Below, one piece after another: positions 32,458 to 43,819 of a DNA stretch of 64,000 bases. How positions within the stretch are numbered: the first letter of the stretch is position 1; each line of letters begins with the position of its first letter. A program made the translations under genes and the position numbers. The notes beneath the pieces were generated by a model. It did not search any database. It saw nothing but the letters and a program-made list of their open reading frames with translations, and had not been told where the DNA came from. This stretch comes from Ryuthela nishihirai (Eukaryota; Arthropoda; Arachnida; Araneae; Heptathelidae), in contig JAWZYU010000034.1 of NCBI GenBank assembly GCA_038380435.1, forward strand, positions 20,129,404 to 20,193,403. The letters run 5' to 3'.

Positions 32458-34285
32458 CAGCAATCCCTATTCGTCTGTTAATCTCATGCTGCACATCACC
32501 AGTATCTGTTATATAGCTCCCAAGATAATTAAACTGTGACACCTGCTCAAGACTGCAACCATTCAGATTAACTGAATCACAGCCTGCCTGACCAAATTTC
32601 ATCACTTTAGTTTTCTCTCTGTTTATAACCAAACATACTCTACTACCAGTCTCATCAACAGCTCGAATGAAAGAGTTCATCTCATCAACATCATTTGCCA
32701 AAAGAGCTAAATCATCAGCATAATCTAAATCTAAAATTTTCGTATCTCCAGTCCATTTAAGACCAAAATCTTTCCCTTGAAGTGAATTTTGCATAACATA
32801 ATCAATAACCAAGCTAAAGAGAAAAGGAGACAAAATGCACCCTTGTCGAACACCAGAAGTAATGTTAAACCAATTGCTACAAGCCTTACCAACTCTCACA
32901 CACGACTCAGTGTTATTATAGAGAGCTTTCATTATGTTAACTAACTTGTCTGGTATACCATATGATCTCACAATCAACCACAAATTATGACAATCAACAG
33001 AGTCGAAAGCCTTTTTGAAATCAACAAAGCTAGCAACCAAAGGTTTCTGAAATTCTAAACATTTCTCAAGAATCTGCTTAAGTGAAAATATCTGATCCAC
33101 ACATCCCCTACCACTTCTGAATCCACATTGCTCATCACGCAATTGACTGTCAACCAGATTCTTAATTCTATTAAGCACAATCATGGAAAGAACTTTATCT
33201 GGAACAGAGAGTAGGTTGGTTGGTTGGTTGTTTGGGGTTTAATGGCGCATCGGCAACAAGGCCATAATGCGCCAAACAAAAGACAACAGAAAAGATAAAA
33301 GACATAGAAACCCATAACCAAAATTAAAAATATATTTTCAACATTATAAATGGGTAAAATAACAAAAAACAGGTGCATATAAACAGAGTAAAACAACTGT
33401 AGAAATACTATATAAAATAATCCCAGGTGTAAGAGACCTGGGGTAAATAATGCAATTAAAATATCCAGTATAAATAGTATATCAAATTCGATTAAAATAC
33501 AGAGAGTAGGCTGATACCCCTATAGTTATCACAAGAACTGCGATCACCTTTTTTGTAAATAGGGATAACAATAGCTCTGGTAAAATCCTTAGGGACCATG
33601 CCTTTATCATAAAAGATATTTAGAACTTCAGTCATCCAAGTGGTAACCGAAACATTCCCAGCTCTAAGCATTTCTGTAGTAATTTCATCTACCCCTGGGG
33701 ATTTATGTAGGTTAAGTTTAGAAACAGCCAAAATAACTTCAGACTGTGTTATAGGGCCAACATTAAAGCCACCAATGCATCTATCATCATTACAAACAAG
33801 AGAGTAGAACTAACCACATTGTTTAGAACATCACTGAAATGCTCAGTCCACTTAGCCATGACAGAATCCTCCCCTTCTATAACCTTACCTTGTTTATCCT
33901 TCAATCCCTGTACACCTGTTCGTTTTCTACCACACAAAACATTAACTATCTGGTACAGCTCTCTGCTGTTGTGCTGTCTAACTGTTTCCTCGGCTTTGTC
34001 AGCCAAGCCATCAAGCCAACAATTCTTATCAGCAGCTAACTAAACCTTTACACGTTTATTAAGCTCTCTGTAATGCTTTCTATAAGGACTAATAGGGTGT
34101 TGATTTAGGACATTCCTACAGTTCATTCTTTCTGAAATAAGTTTAAGTATCTCATCACTCAAATAATTCTGCCTCCTCTGCTCCTTTTTTTCCTAAAAGT
34201 ATTGTTAGTTTCCAAATATGCCTGTTTAAAACTGTCCCATTCTTCTCAACTTTGGTAGTAAGCAAACCGTGACTGTCATAATGTT
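32458..34285 (-). mobile_element. LINE-A copy, interrupted by a LINE-D tail
   Basis: The minus strand carries the LINE-A RT: LKLHKSPGVDEITTEML-type sequence (VSKLNLHKSPGVDEITTEML), VIPIYKKGDRSSCDNYRGIS, then after the insertion MIVLNRIKNLVDSQLRDEQC, VASFVDFKKAFDSVDCHNLW, GVRQGCILSPFLFSLV and LDLDYADDLALLA, ending IGIAARTIKYILY where LINE-D begins. The RT half 33184-32429 is still open over 251 codons, so this copy is young. It gives the reference for the deleted C in the 1381-5608 copy. Confidence 0.88.
33216..33498 (-). mobile_element. LINE-D 3'-end insertion with 12-bp target duplication
   Basis: 283 bp between exact ACAGAGAGTAGG copies at 33204-33215 and 33499-33510. On the minus strand it ends GGCGCATTATGGCCTTGTTG...CCCCAAACAACCAACCAACC, i.e. 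the LINE-D terminus with a (CCAA)n tail, so it is a heavily 5'-truncated LINE-D (or a SINE using that tail). It splits the LINE-A RT at GISLLSV. Confidence 0.88.
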
Positions 34286-34289
34286 AAAG

Positions 34290-35690
34290 GTGTTGTAAAT
34301 TCATGGTGAAATAGGCCTCCAATGAGGGGCTCCCTACACCAAACACAATAGAAGGGCGAGAAAGCAGAGGCAGAAGGGACTGCCTCTCAACTATCTCTCG
34401 AAGCTAATAAGAGTACAAATCTCGAGAAAAAAATAAAGAAAACATTAGACCTTGCAGAAGAGGCCAATGTTCTGAAAGAAATCAGTGACAAGTCGGAAGT
34501 GCGTTCACTGCAGCTTCAGATTGTGGTGGTTACCAAGTAGGGATGTGATAGAGTAGTTAGTGGTTTTGATAGCATGAAGCTCCCAGAACAAAGCTTCTCT
34601 TTCGGCATTGTACGTGGGAGCAGTTGAGAAGAACGTGAGATACACTCTCAGGTGTGCTGCATGTGGCACAGTTGGGACTGTACACTCTGCCGAGAGTGTG
34701 AAATGTAGAGTTGCTGTAGATGACACCAAATCGGAGACAATGAAGAAGGGTCTCCTCAGATCTGCATAGGTTACCAAGGTTAGGAACAGAGAGAAAGGCA
34801 TCAATCAGGTACCTGAATAAGGAACACCTGGAGTCTCTCTGTCACTGGGCAAGATGGCACTGGTTCATCAGTTGTGAGACAAAAACTTGCAGTCGCTGAG
34901 AGAGAGAGAGGGTAATTAGATACACACCTTTGATTCTCAAGCACCTCCTTCACGGTGCAATCAGCAAGCTCATTGCCAGGTAGGGATCAACATGGGAAGA
35001 GATCCACTGGAAATGAACCATGATTCCGGTGCAATCAGCAAGCTCATTGCCAGGTATCCCTACATGGGAAGGGATCCACTGGAAATGAACCGTGATTCCG
35101 GCAGAAGTGATCTTGGAGCAAGTCTCCACGATCTTCTAGATGAGGAAGGGGTTGCAGCTCTTGCTGTTTTGCTTCTAGAGAGCTTTCAAGGCTGACTTCG
35201 AGTCACAGAGGATGACAAAGTTGCAACTCTTGAGGCTAAAAATGAAGAGTACAGCCTTCAACGATAGCATGAAGCTCTACACAGGTGGAGGAAACGAGAT
35301 GCGGGAGACAGAAACTTCTGGCGATGCCTATATCGGGGATGGCAAAAGCAGAGGCAGCACATAGAATCTCGCAGTCCACAGATCCGTCAGTGTAGACCAC
35401 AGTACACCTCTCATATCGTGCAGTGACATAGGAGGTGGACAGAAGGCTGATGGCCACAGGGTCTGAGTTGCTCTTTCGACCTAGAGAAGGGATAGTGATG
35501 TTGATCATAAGATCACTGTTCCTCCAGGGTGAAAAGTCAGGAAAGAGTGTATTGCCAGCAGTGGAGCTAGCAGGGAGGATTTGGCCATAGAAGTCAATGG
35601 CAGAGTCTGGCCTATCTTACAGCTTCCAAAGGACAGCATCCAAAGGACAGCTTCCAAAGGACAGCAGCTCAAGTGCCTCAGCATTCAATA
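34290..35690 (-). mobile_element. LINE-F, I-like LINE fragment (RNase H and tail)
   Basis: Minus strand: TARYERCTVVYTDGSVDCEI (RNase H first Asp) and HLVSSTCVELHAIVEG (Glu), then downstream a Cys-containing tail that decodes around 34680-34640 (ECTVPTVPHAAHLRV and, in another frame, TCSTPESV). A 73-bp direct duplication (34955-35027, 35028-35098) starting TGCAATCAGCAAGCTCATTG breaks it, and near 35618-35665 there are three copies of a 14-16-bp CAGCTTCCAAAGGA unit. GC content is near 50%, above the surroundings. It is flanked by LINE-A pieces on both sides. Confidence 0.7.
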
Positions 35691-35880
35691 ATTTTGCCAC
35701 CTCTGCTCCTATTTTCCTAAAAGAGTACTGTTAGTTTCGTGAAAAGCCTGTTTAAAACGGTCCCATTCTTCCTCAACTTCAGTAGCAAGCAAGCCATGAC
35801 TGTCATAATGACTAAGTAACCTATTATGGTAAGCTTTAGCTATAACTGGGTCTCTCACAGCTTCAGAATTAAAGGTAAAT
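35691..35880 (-). mobile_element. LINE-A fragment
   Basis: TTTTAAAACGGTCCCATTCTT... (reversed KQAFLDTN region) and AGCAAGCCATGACTGTCATA match LINE-A 3480-3660 and overlap the 34170-34280 piece, so it is part of a second copy rather than a continuation. Confidence 0.75.
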
Positions 35881-35897
35881 ACCTATAAATTACCACT

Positions 35898-36005
35898 TTG
35901 AAGTCAATTCAAATTTTTAGAGGAAAAATTTTCTCTTGCCAGGTGGGAACGAACCCATGACCTCCTGAAAACAAGACAGGTGCTCTGGACCACTGACTCA
36001 GTGGT
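35898..36005 (-). repeat. SINE2 fragment ending in a perfect hairpin
   Basis: GGGAACGAACCCATGACCTC then CTGAAAACAAGACAGGTGCT is the reversed SINE2 core. TGCTCTGGACCACTGA CTCAGTGGTCCAGAGCA at 35969-36001 (shown split) is a perfect palindrome, so the tRNA-like head is present in both orientations. Confidence 0.7.
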
Positions 36006-36071
36006 CCAGAGCAGACATATCAAATATGTCGAGTCTATTTATTATTTATCAACTGCACTACTTGTAAAAAA

Positions 36072-36250
36072 TTACTTTCCATCTATATGGCATGTATCTG
36101 CTGCTTGTGGCAATATTGCCGGAACACTCCCTACATATGATGTAATGTAGGTTGAAAAAGTTCATATCATCAATTAGAGGAGATCTTGATCGGCAACCGG
36201 TAGCTCAATACTCCAGAGCACCTGACATGTTATCAGGAAGTCGTTGATTC
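36072..36250 (+). repeat. SINE2 copy
   Basis: CTTTCCATCTATATGGCATG, GTTCATATCATCAATTAGAG and GATCTTGATCGGCAACCGGT, then AGCTCAATACTCCAGAGCAC, match the copies at 40297 and 62762. The B box is degraded (GTCGTTGATTCGC). Confidence 0.75.
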
Positions 36251-36589
36251 GCAAAAAGCCCTTTTCAACCCAATATTTTCCAGTTTTGCACCACTGCGAA
36301 GCAAACAGCCTCTTCCTTTGTGTCTGCCTACTGTTTGTTTTGCAACTCTGGCCCAAAGGCCTTCATATGCCTTACAGCCAAAGATTTCAATTCCATTCTT
36401 TTATATTTTTTACTAACCAATTCATCCCATTTGACCATGACCCTAATCCCATTATTTTATGAATAATTAAGAATCAACTACCGGCTGGCTGGCCTCAAGA
36501 TAACATTTTGTCACCAGCCTACCAGAAATTTTTCCAGTGTCCAGGTGGCCCAGTCATCTAATGAAATAATGACTTTGTCTGTCCCCACA

Positions 36590-36787
36590 GCCGTCCCATG
36601 GCCGAATGATTAGCGTGCTGGGCTACTGATCTAAGGGACCTGGGTTCGAGCCCCGGATAAGGCATGGAAGTTTGTGTTGATTTTTCTGCTGAGGTCCTGC
36701 CATCCTCATAGACCTTCTACTATGGCATATAAACTGACAATGTACTGTCAGACCTGCTGCTTGAGATGGTATTTCTTTTTTATTTGT
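36590..36787 (+). mobile_element. SINE1 with 12-bp target duplication
   Basis: Flanked by exact TCTGTCCCCACA at 36578-36589 and 36788-36799. The head GCCGAATGATTAGCGTGCTG (A box) and GGGTTCGAGCCCC (B box, perfect) are tRNA-like; the body has CTGCTGAGGTCCTGCCATCC and the tail GTATTTCTTTTTTATTTG. A young copy. Confidence 0.9.
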
Positions 36788-36799
36788 TCTGTCCCCACA

Positions 36800-37609
36800 T
36801 GCAACTGAGATACAGGAATCACCCTTCACAACATAAGGAAAAAGTTCTTAACAGCCCTAATATCACCACCACTGGTCACCATATAGTGACACTTAACTGA
36901 AGACAGAGTGCTCTCCTTGCTCTGAAATGCTTTTGAGTTTGATCCTGAAAACATTTTAATATGCAAATAATTTGAAGGATAAACTTCAAATTTTTATTGC
37001 TTATTGACAGAGACTTTCAGTTATTTTAACTCATAAGATACTACTGAAATGCAAGAACTTAGTTGTGGCAATTTTTAATGAATTTTACATTTTGGCTTTT
37101 TAAAAGCCAAAACGTCATGAAGAGAGAAAAATCATTTGCATGCAAAAAGCATAACAAAAAACAGCAGATTGTTTTTTTTTTCTGTTAATCACAGCTTTTC
37201 TTTTCCTTCACTTTTTCACTAATCATATTAGATAGAGAAAAATGTATATGTGTTTTTGGGGGGAGAGTTCCTTACAATGGATGGAACTTAGTATGTTACA
37301 TTTGAATGCACACTGCATGATCCATTACTATGTAGTATACCACAAATTCAGTCTAGAAAAAAAGATTTGAAAGATGCTCAATTTTTTCTAGGAAAAGATC
37401 ATTGGGAAAATGTCCAGAATTTTCAGAAGCTAAACCAAGGTAAAAAAAAAAACGCCCTAAATTTTCCAATGTCAACTGAAACATGTCGTGAATTTTCTGA
37501 CTTCAAGGTGACAACATTGAGACAGTCATTAATGATTATGAAATATGTCTATTTTTTCCCTTTTTAAAATTCACTGTTTAAGCTACATATAAAAAGTTAC
37601 AAAATTTAC
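36800..37609. other. intron, nothing recognised
   Basis: AT-rich; no repeat or frame assigned apart from the small TTGGCTTTTTAAAAGCCAA inverted repeat near 37093. Confidence 0.5.
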
Positions 37610-37734
37610 TCTTTTTAAATCATCACGCCATTCCGTAGTAGTATAACTTTTGGTGATTTCAATTTGGAATAGTTCATATCCTGCCATAAAAGTTGCCAAT
37701 CGAGCAGCACTCTGTCTACCACTACCACCAATTC
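37610..37734 (-). CDS. dynein heavy chain exon, AAA4 P-loop
   Basis: 125 nt: two bases complete the Gly of the P-loop, then 41 codons to phase 0. It encodes [40 protein letters not shown] and R. With the preceding exon the loop reads [10 protein letters not shown]: the usual Lys of Walker A is Arg, as in other axonemal dyneins of this group. ELFQIEI.K.Y...EWRDDLK is a strong family signature. Acceptor TTCCAG, donor GTAAAT. Confidence 0.97.
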
Positions 37735-40296
37735 CTGGAAGATAAGAAAAATTATTTTATTATAAACAACATTTTCTAGCAAAATGTATTTGCAAATATT
37801 TAATCTGTAAAATAAAAGTAAATAAAATCTTCTATTAGACATTTGACCATTTAGTTCACTATAACAAATTCTTTAAAGAAAGAAATTTCTGTAGAGCTAC
37901 CAAATTAATTTACAAATTATCCTTCCTTTCTGCAAATATTCTCAAAAGCTCCTGCTGCAATTTGAATTCCATTGCCAAAGATGACTATCGCCAGTAATTC
38001 AAGACAATTAAAGACTTATTACAAATTACACTAATTTAAAAATAAGTGAGACATCACTCACCTAACTATATCTCTCTTTTTGGCCTTTTTTGCATTGGTA
38101 ACTAACTTCTTAACACCAATTAAAGAAATTCATCATCTACTACAATCCAAGAATGTCAAAGAATGGCAATGTGCCCACAGTCAGGGTATGAAACACATGT
38201 TATGATTTTTTTTTACATTTATAAAAATATATGATAAAAAATATAAATTTGGGAAAAGAGTTCCAACCCATTAGCATCCTCACCACCTTCTATACTTCGA
38301 ATGTGTGCTATGTCCAGGGGCGGATTGGGCTGCCGGAACACTCAACAATATCCCAGTGGGCCGGTCGAATTTGGGCTGTTTGACGTAAGTTTCTGGCTTA
38401 TAAAAACTTGGTAAGTTTTTTGCTTAAAACTCACTATTTCCTTTTTTTTATTTTCATCTTGATAAAATATATCATATTTTAAGTTTTCTTTCAACAACAA
38501 ACAATGCAGCTCAGATTTTGCCTCCGAGTAGCATTCAGAACCCTCTTAGTAATTAAAGTTTGACGATATGGAAACATGATGGCCATAAAGCAGCTGTGAA
38601 GGAAGAAAAACAGAAATAATAGATGGGAAGCGATAAACACTACAGAAGAACAAATATTGCAGCCACAATTAGGTTGAAAATTAGGAAACTGAGGGGTTAA
38701 CTTTCACTGATTTCAAATCCTAGATGTTTACAATTACTCCCCAGAAATCATTTAAAAGTGCAGAGAAGGGCTGGATAAGTGGAGAATGGACTTAGTAGAT
38801 TGTTTTATGATAGAATGCAACCACGATGTTTGTGGAATATTAATAATTGCCAGAAGAAGTCCATAACAGGCTTCCTTACTTGGTTGTCGATAGTGGTTCC
38901 CTTTAATCTTGAATAAGGTGATCTCACTAAATGGTAGACTTCACTTTGCAGAAATTGGTTTCCTTGATAGGGAACGTTTGCTCAACAGAGAGCAGATGAC
39001 AGACATAATGACGTCTTTCAGTGAATGATTATTTATGGTGAATGAGAGACCGGGATGAGATGGGAGTGGTGCAAGAGACAAGGTGGGGGGGGGGGGTGTC
39101 ATTAACCCTTAAGACATGTGAAATACGATAAAACCTATATCAGTTGCAGTAGCTGGTAGCTCTGCCAGCAGAGTTAAGATATAAATCCGAAATGGTGATT
39201 TTAATTTAGGGTGTTTTTTATTCCCCCATTGTGAGCCAGCAGTCAGTTAACATTACAAAGGAGAAATCATCTTGTAATCAGACAACTAGAACTACAAAGC
39301 AGCATAAAGGGAAATACTCAGAATTTTCCGATTTCTTTCAAGAGATTTATTTTTATGATGTTTTGTCTTTGCAAAAAGAGGATGAATGTTCTTTTTTTTC
39401 TTTCAAAAATCTGATTGCAATTTATGCTATTATATGAAATATTTTTCACCCCTTACTTGTAATTCTCACTGTATTTTTCGTAAAAAATGTCTAGGCAAAA
39501 AAATTCAATATGAAGAACCAAAATCTATAGAAGACTGTATTTTTCTTATTTGGTCATTTGCTGAGATTTCACAAGATTTCTGAGAAATCCCAAACCATTT
39601 TATACTGTCTTAATTTTTTCTCATAGCAGTCTTACATAAACCAATATAGGAAATATATACACGTTATATAAAGAATCTTTCTCGCAATCTATAGGTTGAA
39701 AAATCCAGAATAGCCAAAAAACCCCATTAGCCATAAATGTTTTAAATATGCCAGATCAAAACTATTCTTTCTGAGTTCATTTTGTTTTTGAGTTTGCCTC
39801 AATTTGTTTTTGAGCTTTTGAGTTCGTCTTGTTTTAGAGTTAAACAATTTTAAATTGCTGAAAAAAAAAACTAAGTACACCCGTATAAAACCAAAATTCC
39901 CTAAAAAGGGTTGAATTATCGTGATTTTTTTTGCTTAAGCTTCCATTGTTTGCTTCATATGGTTCACTCCAAAATGTGATTTTCGATTGTATTAAAACAG
40001 AATGCAAAAGCCGAGTTTACAGAAGGCCTTAAATAAGCAGAATACATATTGTTGTTTTAATTTAACCCAATTTACTGAAATTGAAGTATAAAATAATTTT
40101 TTCTACATTTCCCATTGGAATATTTCAGGTAACTTTTAATTTTGAAAAAAATCTCGTTGCCATTTTTTGTTTTCCCATCAGCAGTGAAGCGCACTACCAT
40201 TCGACTATTAGGAAGAAAAGCATTATTTGCCCTAAGAGGGAGATTTAGCAGTGAATTTTTATTGTTTTAAATACTTGTAAGGCATGTTTTCCATCT
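37735..40296. other. intron, little recognised
   Basis: Mostly AT-rich unassigned DNA. At 38318 CAGGGGCGGATTGGGCTG resembles the end of a hAT-type element and recalls the CAGGGGCGTA ends at 17262/19489, but I find no matching second end. A run of 13 G lies near 39086. Open frames at 39231-39583 are AT-driven and match nothing I know. Confidence 0.4.
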
Positions 40297-40505
40297 ATTG
40301 GCAAATAAAAGGCTGCTAGAGCTAAAAATTCCCTAAAATAACACCTATATGTGACATGAAGGGAATGTTCATGGCATTAGTTAGAGGAGATCTTGATCGG
40401 CGGCCGGTAGCTCAGTGATCCAGCGCACCTGACATGTTATCAGGAGGTCATGGGTTCGTATACCACCTGGCTCAGACAATTTTTCCTCTAAAACTGAAAT
40501 CAACG
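40297..40505 (+). repeat. SINE2 copy, well preserved
   Basis: GATCTTGATCGGCGGCCGGT, AGCTCAGTGATCCAGCGCAC and the B box GGGTTCGTATACCACC give a clear tRNA-like head; upstream CATCTATTGG...CACCTATATGTGACAT also aligns with the other copies. It ends before an (AT)n run at 40520. Confidence 0.8.
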
Positions 40506-40539
40506 TCAAAGTGCCTATATATATATATATAAGACCAAC

Positions 40540-40880
40540 CAAGGTCGAAGACATCGCCGACGATTTGGCTGGCTAGTTGGACGGTGTCACGACCTCACTA
40601 TCAGGAGCTTCGTGGAGCAGTTCAAGGGCTCGGCTGAACGGATTTGGTCCCCTAGTAGGCACGAGCCCTTTCAAAGTCAGTCACTAAGAGTCTCCACCCC
40701 GGGTGCTTCCGGTGGTTAGCTTTCCTTTTATAGGACTGCTGCCATGTGAGGTTGGGGATGAGTCTATATGGAGCATTCTTGCCCCCGACTCTAGATAGTC
40801 ACGGCTTTCCGTTAACTTGGTAGTGTCATAAGATGGAACTGGTGATTGCCGTGGTTGCGTAACATCTGCAACAAATAGTA
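40540..40880. other. unassigned GC-rich segment
   Basis: About 340 bases at clearly higher GC than the rest (CGAAGACATCGCCGACGATT, CACCCCGGGTGCTTCCGGTG, GATTGCCGTGGTTGCGTAAC). No open frame of note and no second copy in the window. It lies between two SINEs and may be the 5' end of an unidentified LINE. Confidence 0.3.
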
Positions 40881-40883
40881 CAA

Positions 40884-41040
40884 TACCTCCTCAAGCAGCT
40901 GCTTGTCACAGAGGTCTGACAGGAGCTTGTCTGTGAGGATGGCAGGAACTCAGCAGAAAAACATCACAAACGAACATCCATGCCTTACCCGAGGCTTGAA
41001 CCCAGGTCCCTTAGGTCAGTAGCAAAGTGCACTAAACACT
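40884..41040 (-). repeat. SINE1 copy
   Basis: CCTCAAGCAGCTGCTTGTCA, CAGAGGTCTGACAGGAGC and CTTGAACCCAGGTCCCTTAG are the reversed SINE1 tail, body and B box. The CTTCTACTATGGCATATAAA segment is missing, as in the copy at 56389. Confidence 0.85.
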
Positions 41041-43130
41041 TGGCAGAAATACTAAATATAGATTCTTTTAGTAGACTGAAAATCGAATTGAAAAAATATT
41101 TGGGAATTTCTGATTACCTGAAATTATATGCTGTGTTTTGTGAATTTATTTGATGTATACCATTTTTGTGGCTGAATGACCTATGTTTAATTTAATTTAT
41201 TCATTTTCCTGCAGATATGTTATTTAGCTTTGTGGGTCAAATGGTAAATGTACTGTAATTAATGTATTGTGCCTTTACTTCATAAAAATATTTTGTAAAA
41301 ACATTTCATTTTTCTTGCACCAAAGATTTATAATTTTTTACAAAACAGCATAAAATATGAAACTAATTTGCAAGGTTTTTTGTTAAACACTGAAAACATT
41401 AAAATTTTTCTCAAATTCAATTAGCTTGGAATTCTATAATATATACAACTTAGCATATTATATTTTGATTTTAAAATAGTGCTAGCCAATTATCTGTTGC
41501 TACTGCTGTTCAATTATGGAAGTCTTTTGAACCTGGACAGATTATAAAACTCCTTAGCTCAAAATAGTTATGACCAAAATTCTGGTTTCTCTCCTTTATC
41601 AGTTGTTTTCTTTATTGTATTTGTACTGTATATGTATTTTGCATTGTGTTTGTATTGAATTGTTATGTATTGATGTATTGTGTATTATTAAAGATTAAAA
41701 AATTAATCTATTAGAATAAAATTATTAATGCATTCTAAAAATATTATGATTAAATTATTTTAAGCATAAAAATATAAGATATCTTTACATCATCAAAAAA
41801 AAATATTGTCCACATAAACTAATTTTATTCAAGATAAATAACAGTATCATCTAACCATTGAACTGCAAAGAAATGAAAATAAACAATACTATAAACATGC
41901 AAGGTAAAAAAAAATATTAAAAGGGATGAAAATCATACTAAATATAGCTTATTAAAAATAATACATAAACATAGTGAGTAAGAACAATAAAATTGATTCA
42001 TTTCTACAATATCACTGTTAGGACAATTAAAGTCTCCTGTGTTGCTTATAAAATATTCTGTGTATTCTGCCATGCAAGCTTATAAACTATTTTGAAGTTT
42101 TAAACTTATAACTTCAAGGTATTTTAAAACAAAGCTATTACCCTCATCTACAGCACTGTACAATAGTACTGAATCATTTTAGCATCTAAAGCTGCAATGC
42201 AAGAGACACTAATTGTCCTAAGAGTGATATTATGGAAATAAATCAATTTTATTTTTAAAAATAATATTAATAAAGTGTTAATGATCAAAAAATTTTACAT
42301 TCACTATAACTTGAAGTCATCTTTAATGAAGTAGAATTAGGCAGCTCCTCCAGTCTTTTTTAAGACTCACAAAAATGACTATAGATGGCAAAATTATACC
42401 AACAGAAGATGTTATTTAATAAACAATGGTGTGCAAAAGTTACAATTCCATGTGAAGTGAATGAAAAGCTAATTTTGAAAATCAATAACAGAATGGCATT
42501 TGGGGGGGGGGGGAAGAACATAAGATGCACTGATCTGTTGCCAATTTCACTCTGTTAAAAATGGCATAAGAACAGAGGGAGGTGGTAGTATATGTGTGGG
42601 AAGGGGAGGGGAGGGTGATCATTTTCATCCCATTTTAATAACTTTAGTTCTTGTTCACTTGATACAATCAAATCGTTAAAACCCTATCATGAAGGTTGAA
42701 ATACTTCCATATAATTTATCATAAAACATTATATTTGCAAGCAAAACTTGAAATATATGGTGTCAAACTTTATATTGAACAACAGTTTCTCATTTCTACT
42801 CCTTAATATCTGGGATGAAGGTTGCCTTTGTCAAAATGTTTACAGGTTAAATTAAAAACTTTCAGCAATTTTAAAGATATCAAAGCTTTTGGAGGTAAAA
42901 TTTTCTTTTTAAATAGTAGTGTGAATTACCTCTAGAAAAATTTCCACCCACATACCAATTAAACTGCAACAATACATTGAACAATTTTTGTTCTTGTTCA
43001 TTTGGGATTTTGAAGTCCAAGTTATATAGCTGTGCCCCTTAATCCATGGCTGTTAATTCCAAGGGTTGAGGGAAAAGCACTATATACTGAAATTTCAAAT
43101 TAATATAGGCACATTTCTGATGGGAGAAAT
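41041..43130. other. intron, nothing recognised
   Basis: Two kilobases of AT-rich DNA without a frame, repeat family or hairpin I can name. A run of 11 G is at about 42501. Confidence 0.5.
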
Positions 43131-43139
43131 CCCCCCTAA

Positions 43140-43640
43140 ATATATCACCACTGAATGGTACAGTGAACTATCAACAAATTACAAATGCCACATATAAGAA
43201 ACGTCCAGGACTCTTTCAAGCAAGTATCCTTTTGTTGAATGGAAATGCAAACTCTGTGGCCGGCCATACCAATTTGTAGATATAGCATTAGAGATGAGAA
43301 GTGCTTAACCATCAACCCCATAGCCCTGACCTGGCTGCTTTGGATTTCTTTGGCTTTCTGAAGAAACATCTGGCAGCCATTGACATGTTAGTGAAGTAGA
43401 CCATAAAAAAACTGGCTATTGGGATTTGATTTTGTTACAATATTGATTGACCAGTTGAATATATGATTTCACCTATTGAGTTTTACAATATGGCAGTAAA
43501 ATTACTCATTACACATTAAGATAAGTGCATGAACCAATGTGGTGATCATGTGGAGAAGGAATTCTATAGATAATCTTTCATGTATTATTTCATTGCATTC
43601 AGAACAAATGCCCTGTCACAATAAATTCTGTTACTTTACT
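43140..43640 (+). pseudogene. mariner transposase, C-terminal relic
   Basis: In shifting frames the plus strand gives TTEWYSEL, then HSPDLA-like text, ALDFFGFLKKHLAAIDM at about 43335-43385, and DKCMNQCGDHVEKEFY at about 43525. xxDFxxFxxLKxHL and the closing W/xDKCxxxxGDYVEK are hallmarks of mariner transposases (third Asp region and C-terminus). Many stops; an old fragment without its N-terminus. Confidence 0.6.
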
Positions 43641-43819
43641 TATCAAACAGATTATGAGATGTGAGATGTGATGCAGATTCAGATTTGTTCACACACAAAA
43701 AAAGTATCAGTCAGGAGGCCTGTGTAGTTGGCAGGTTGTGTGTACATGCCTCTGTCCCCAAATGTAATCAAAAGACAGTGACTGATCTGATAGTGTGTAG
43801 CATAACATATGCAGTAAAG

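Noticed and set aside
36600..36660. tRNA genes in the SINE1 copies
   Set aside because: A and B boxes are present, but the same ~200-bp body and target duplications occur in all copies, so these are SINEs.
39231..39583. Possible small gene
   Set aside because: Two overlapping AT-driven frames without motif, start context or splice signals.
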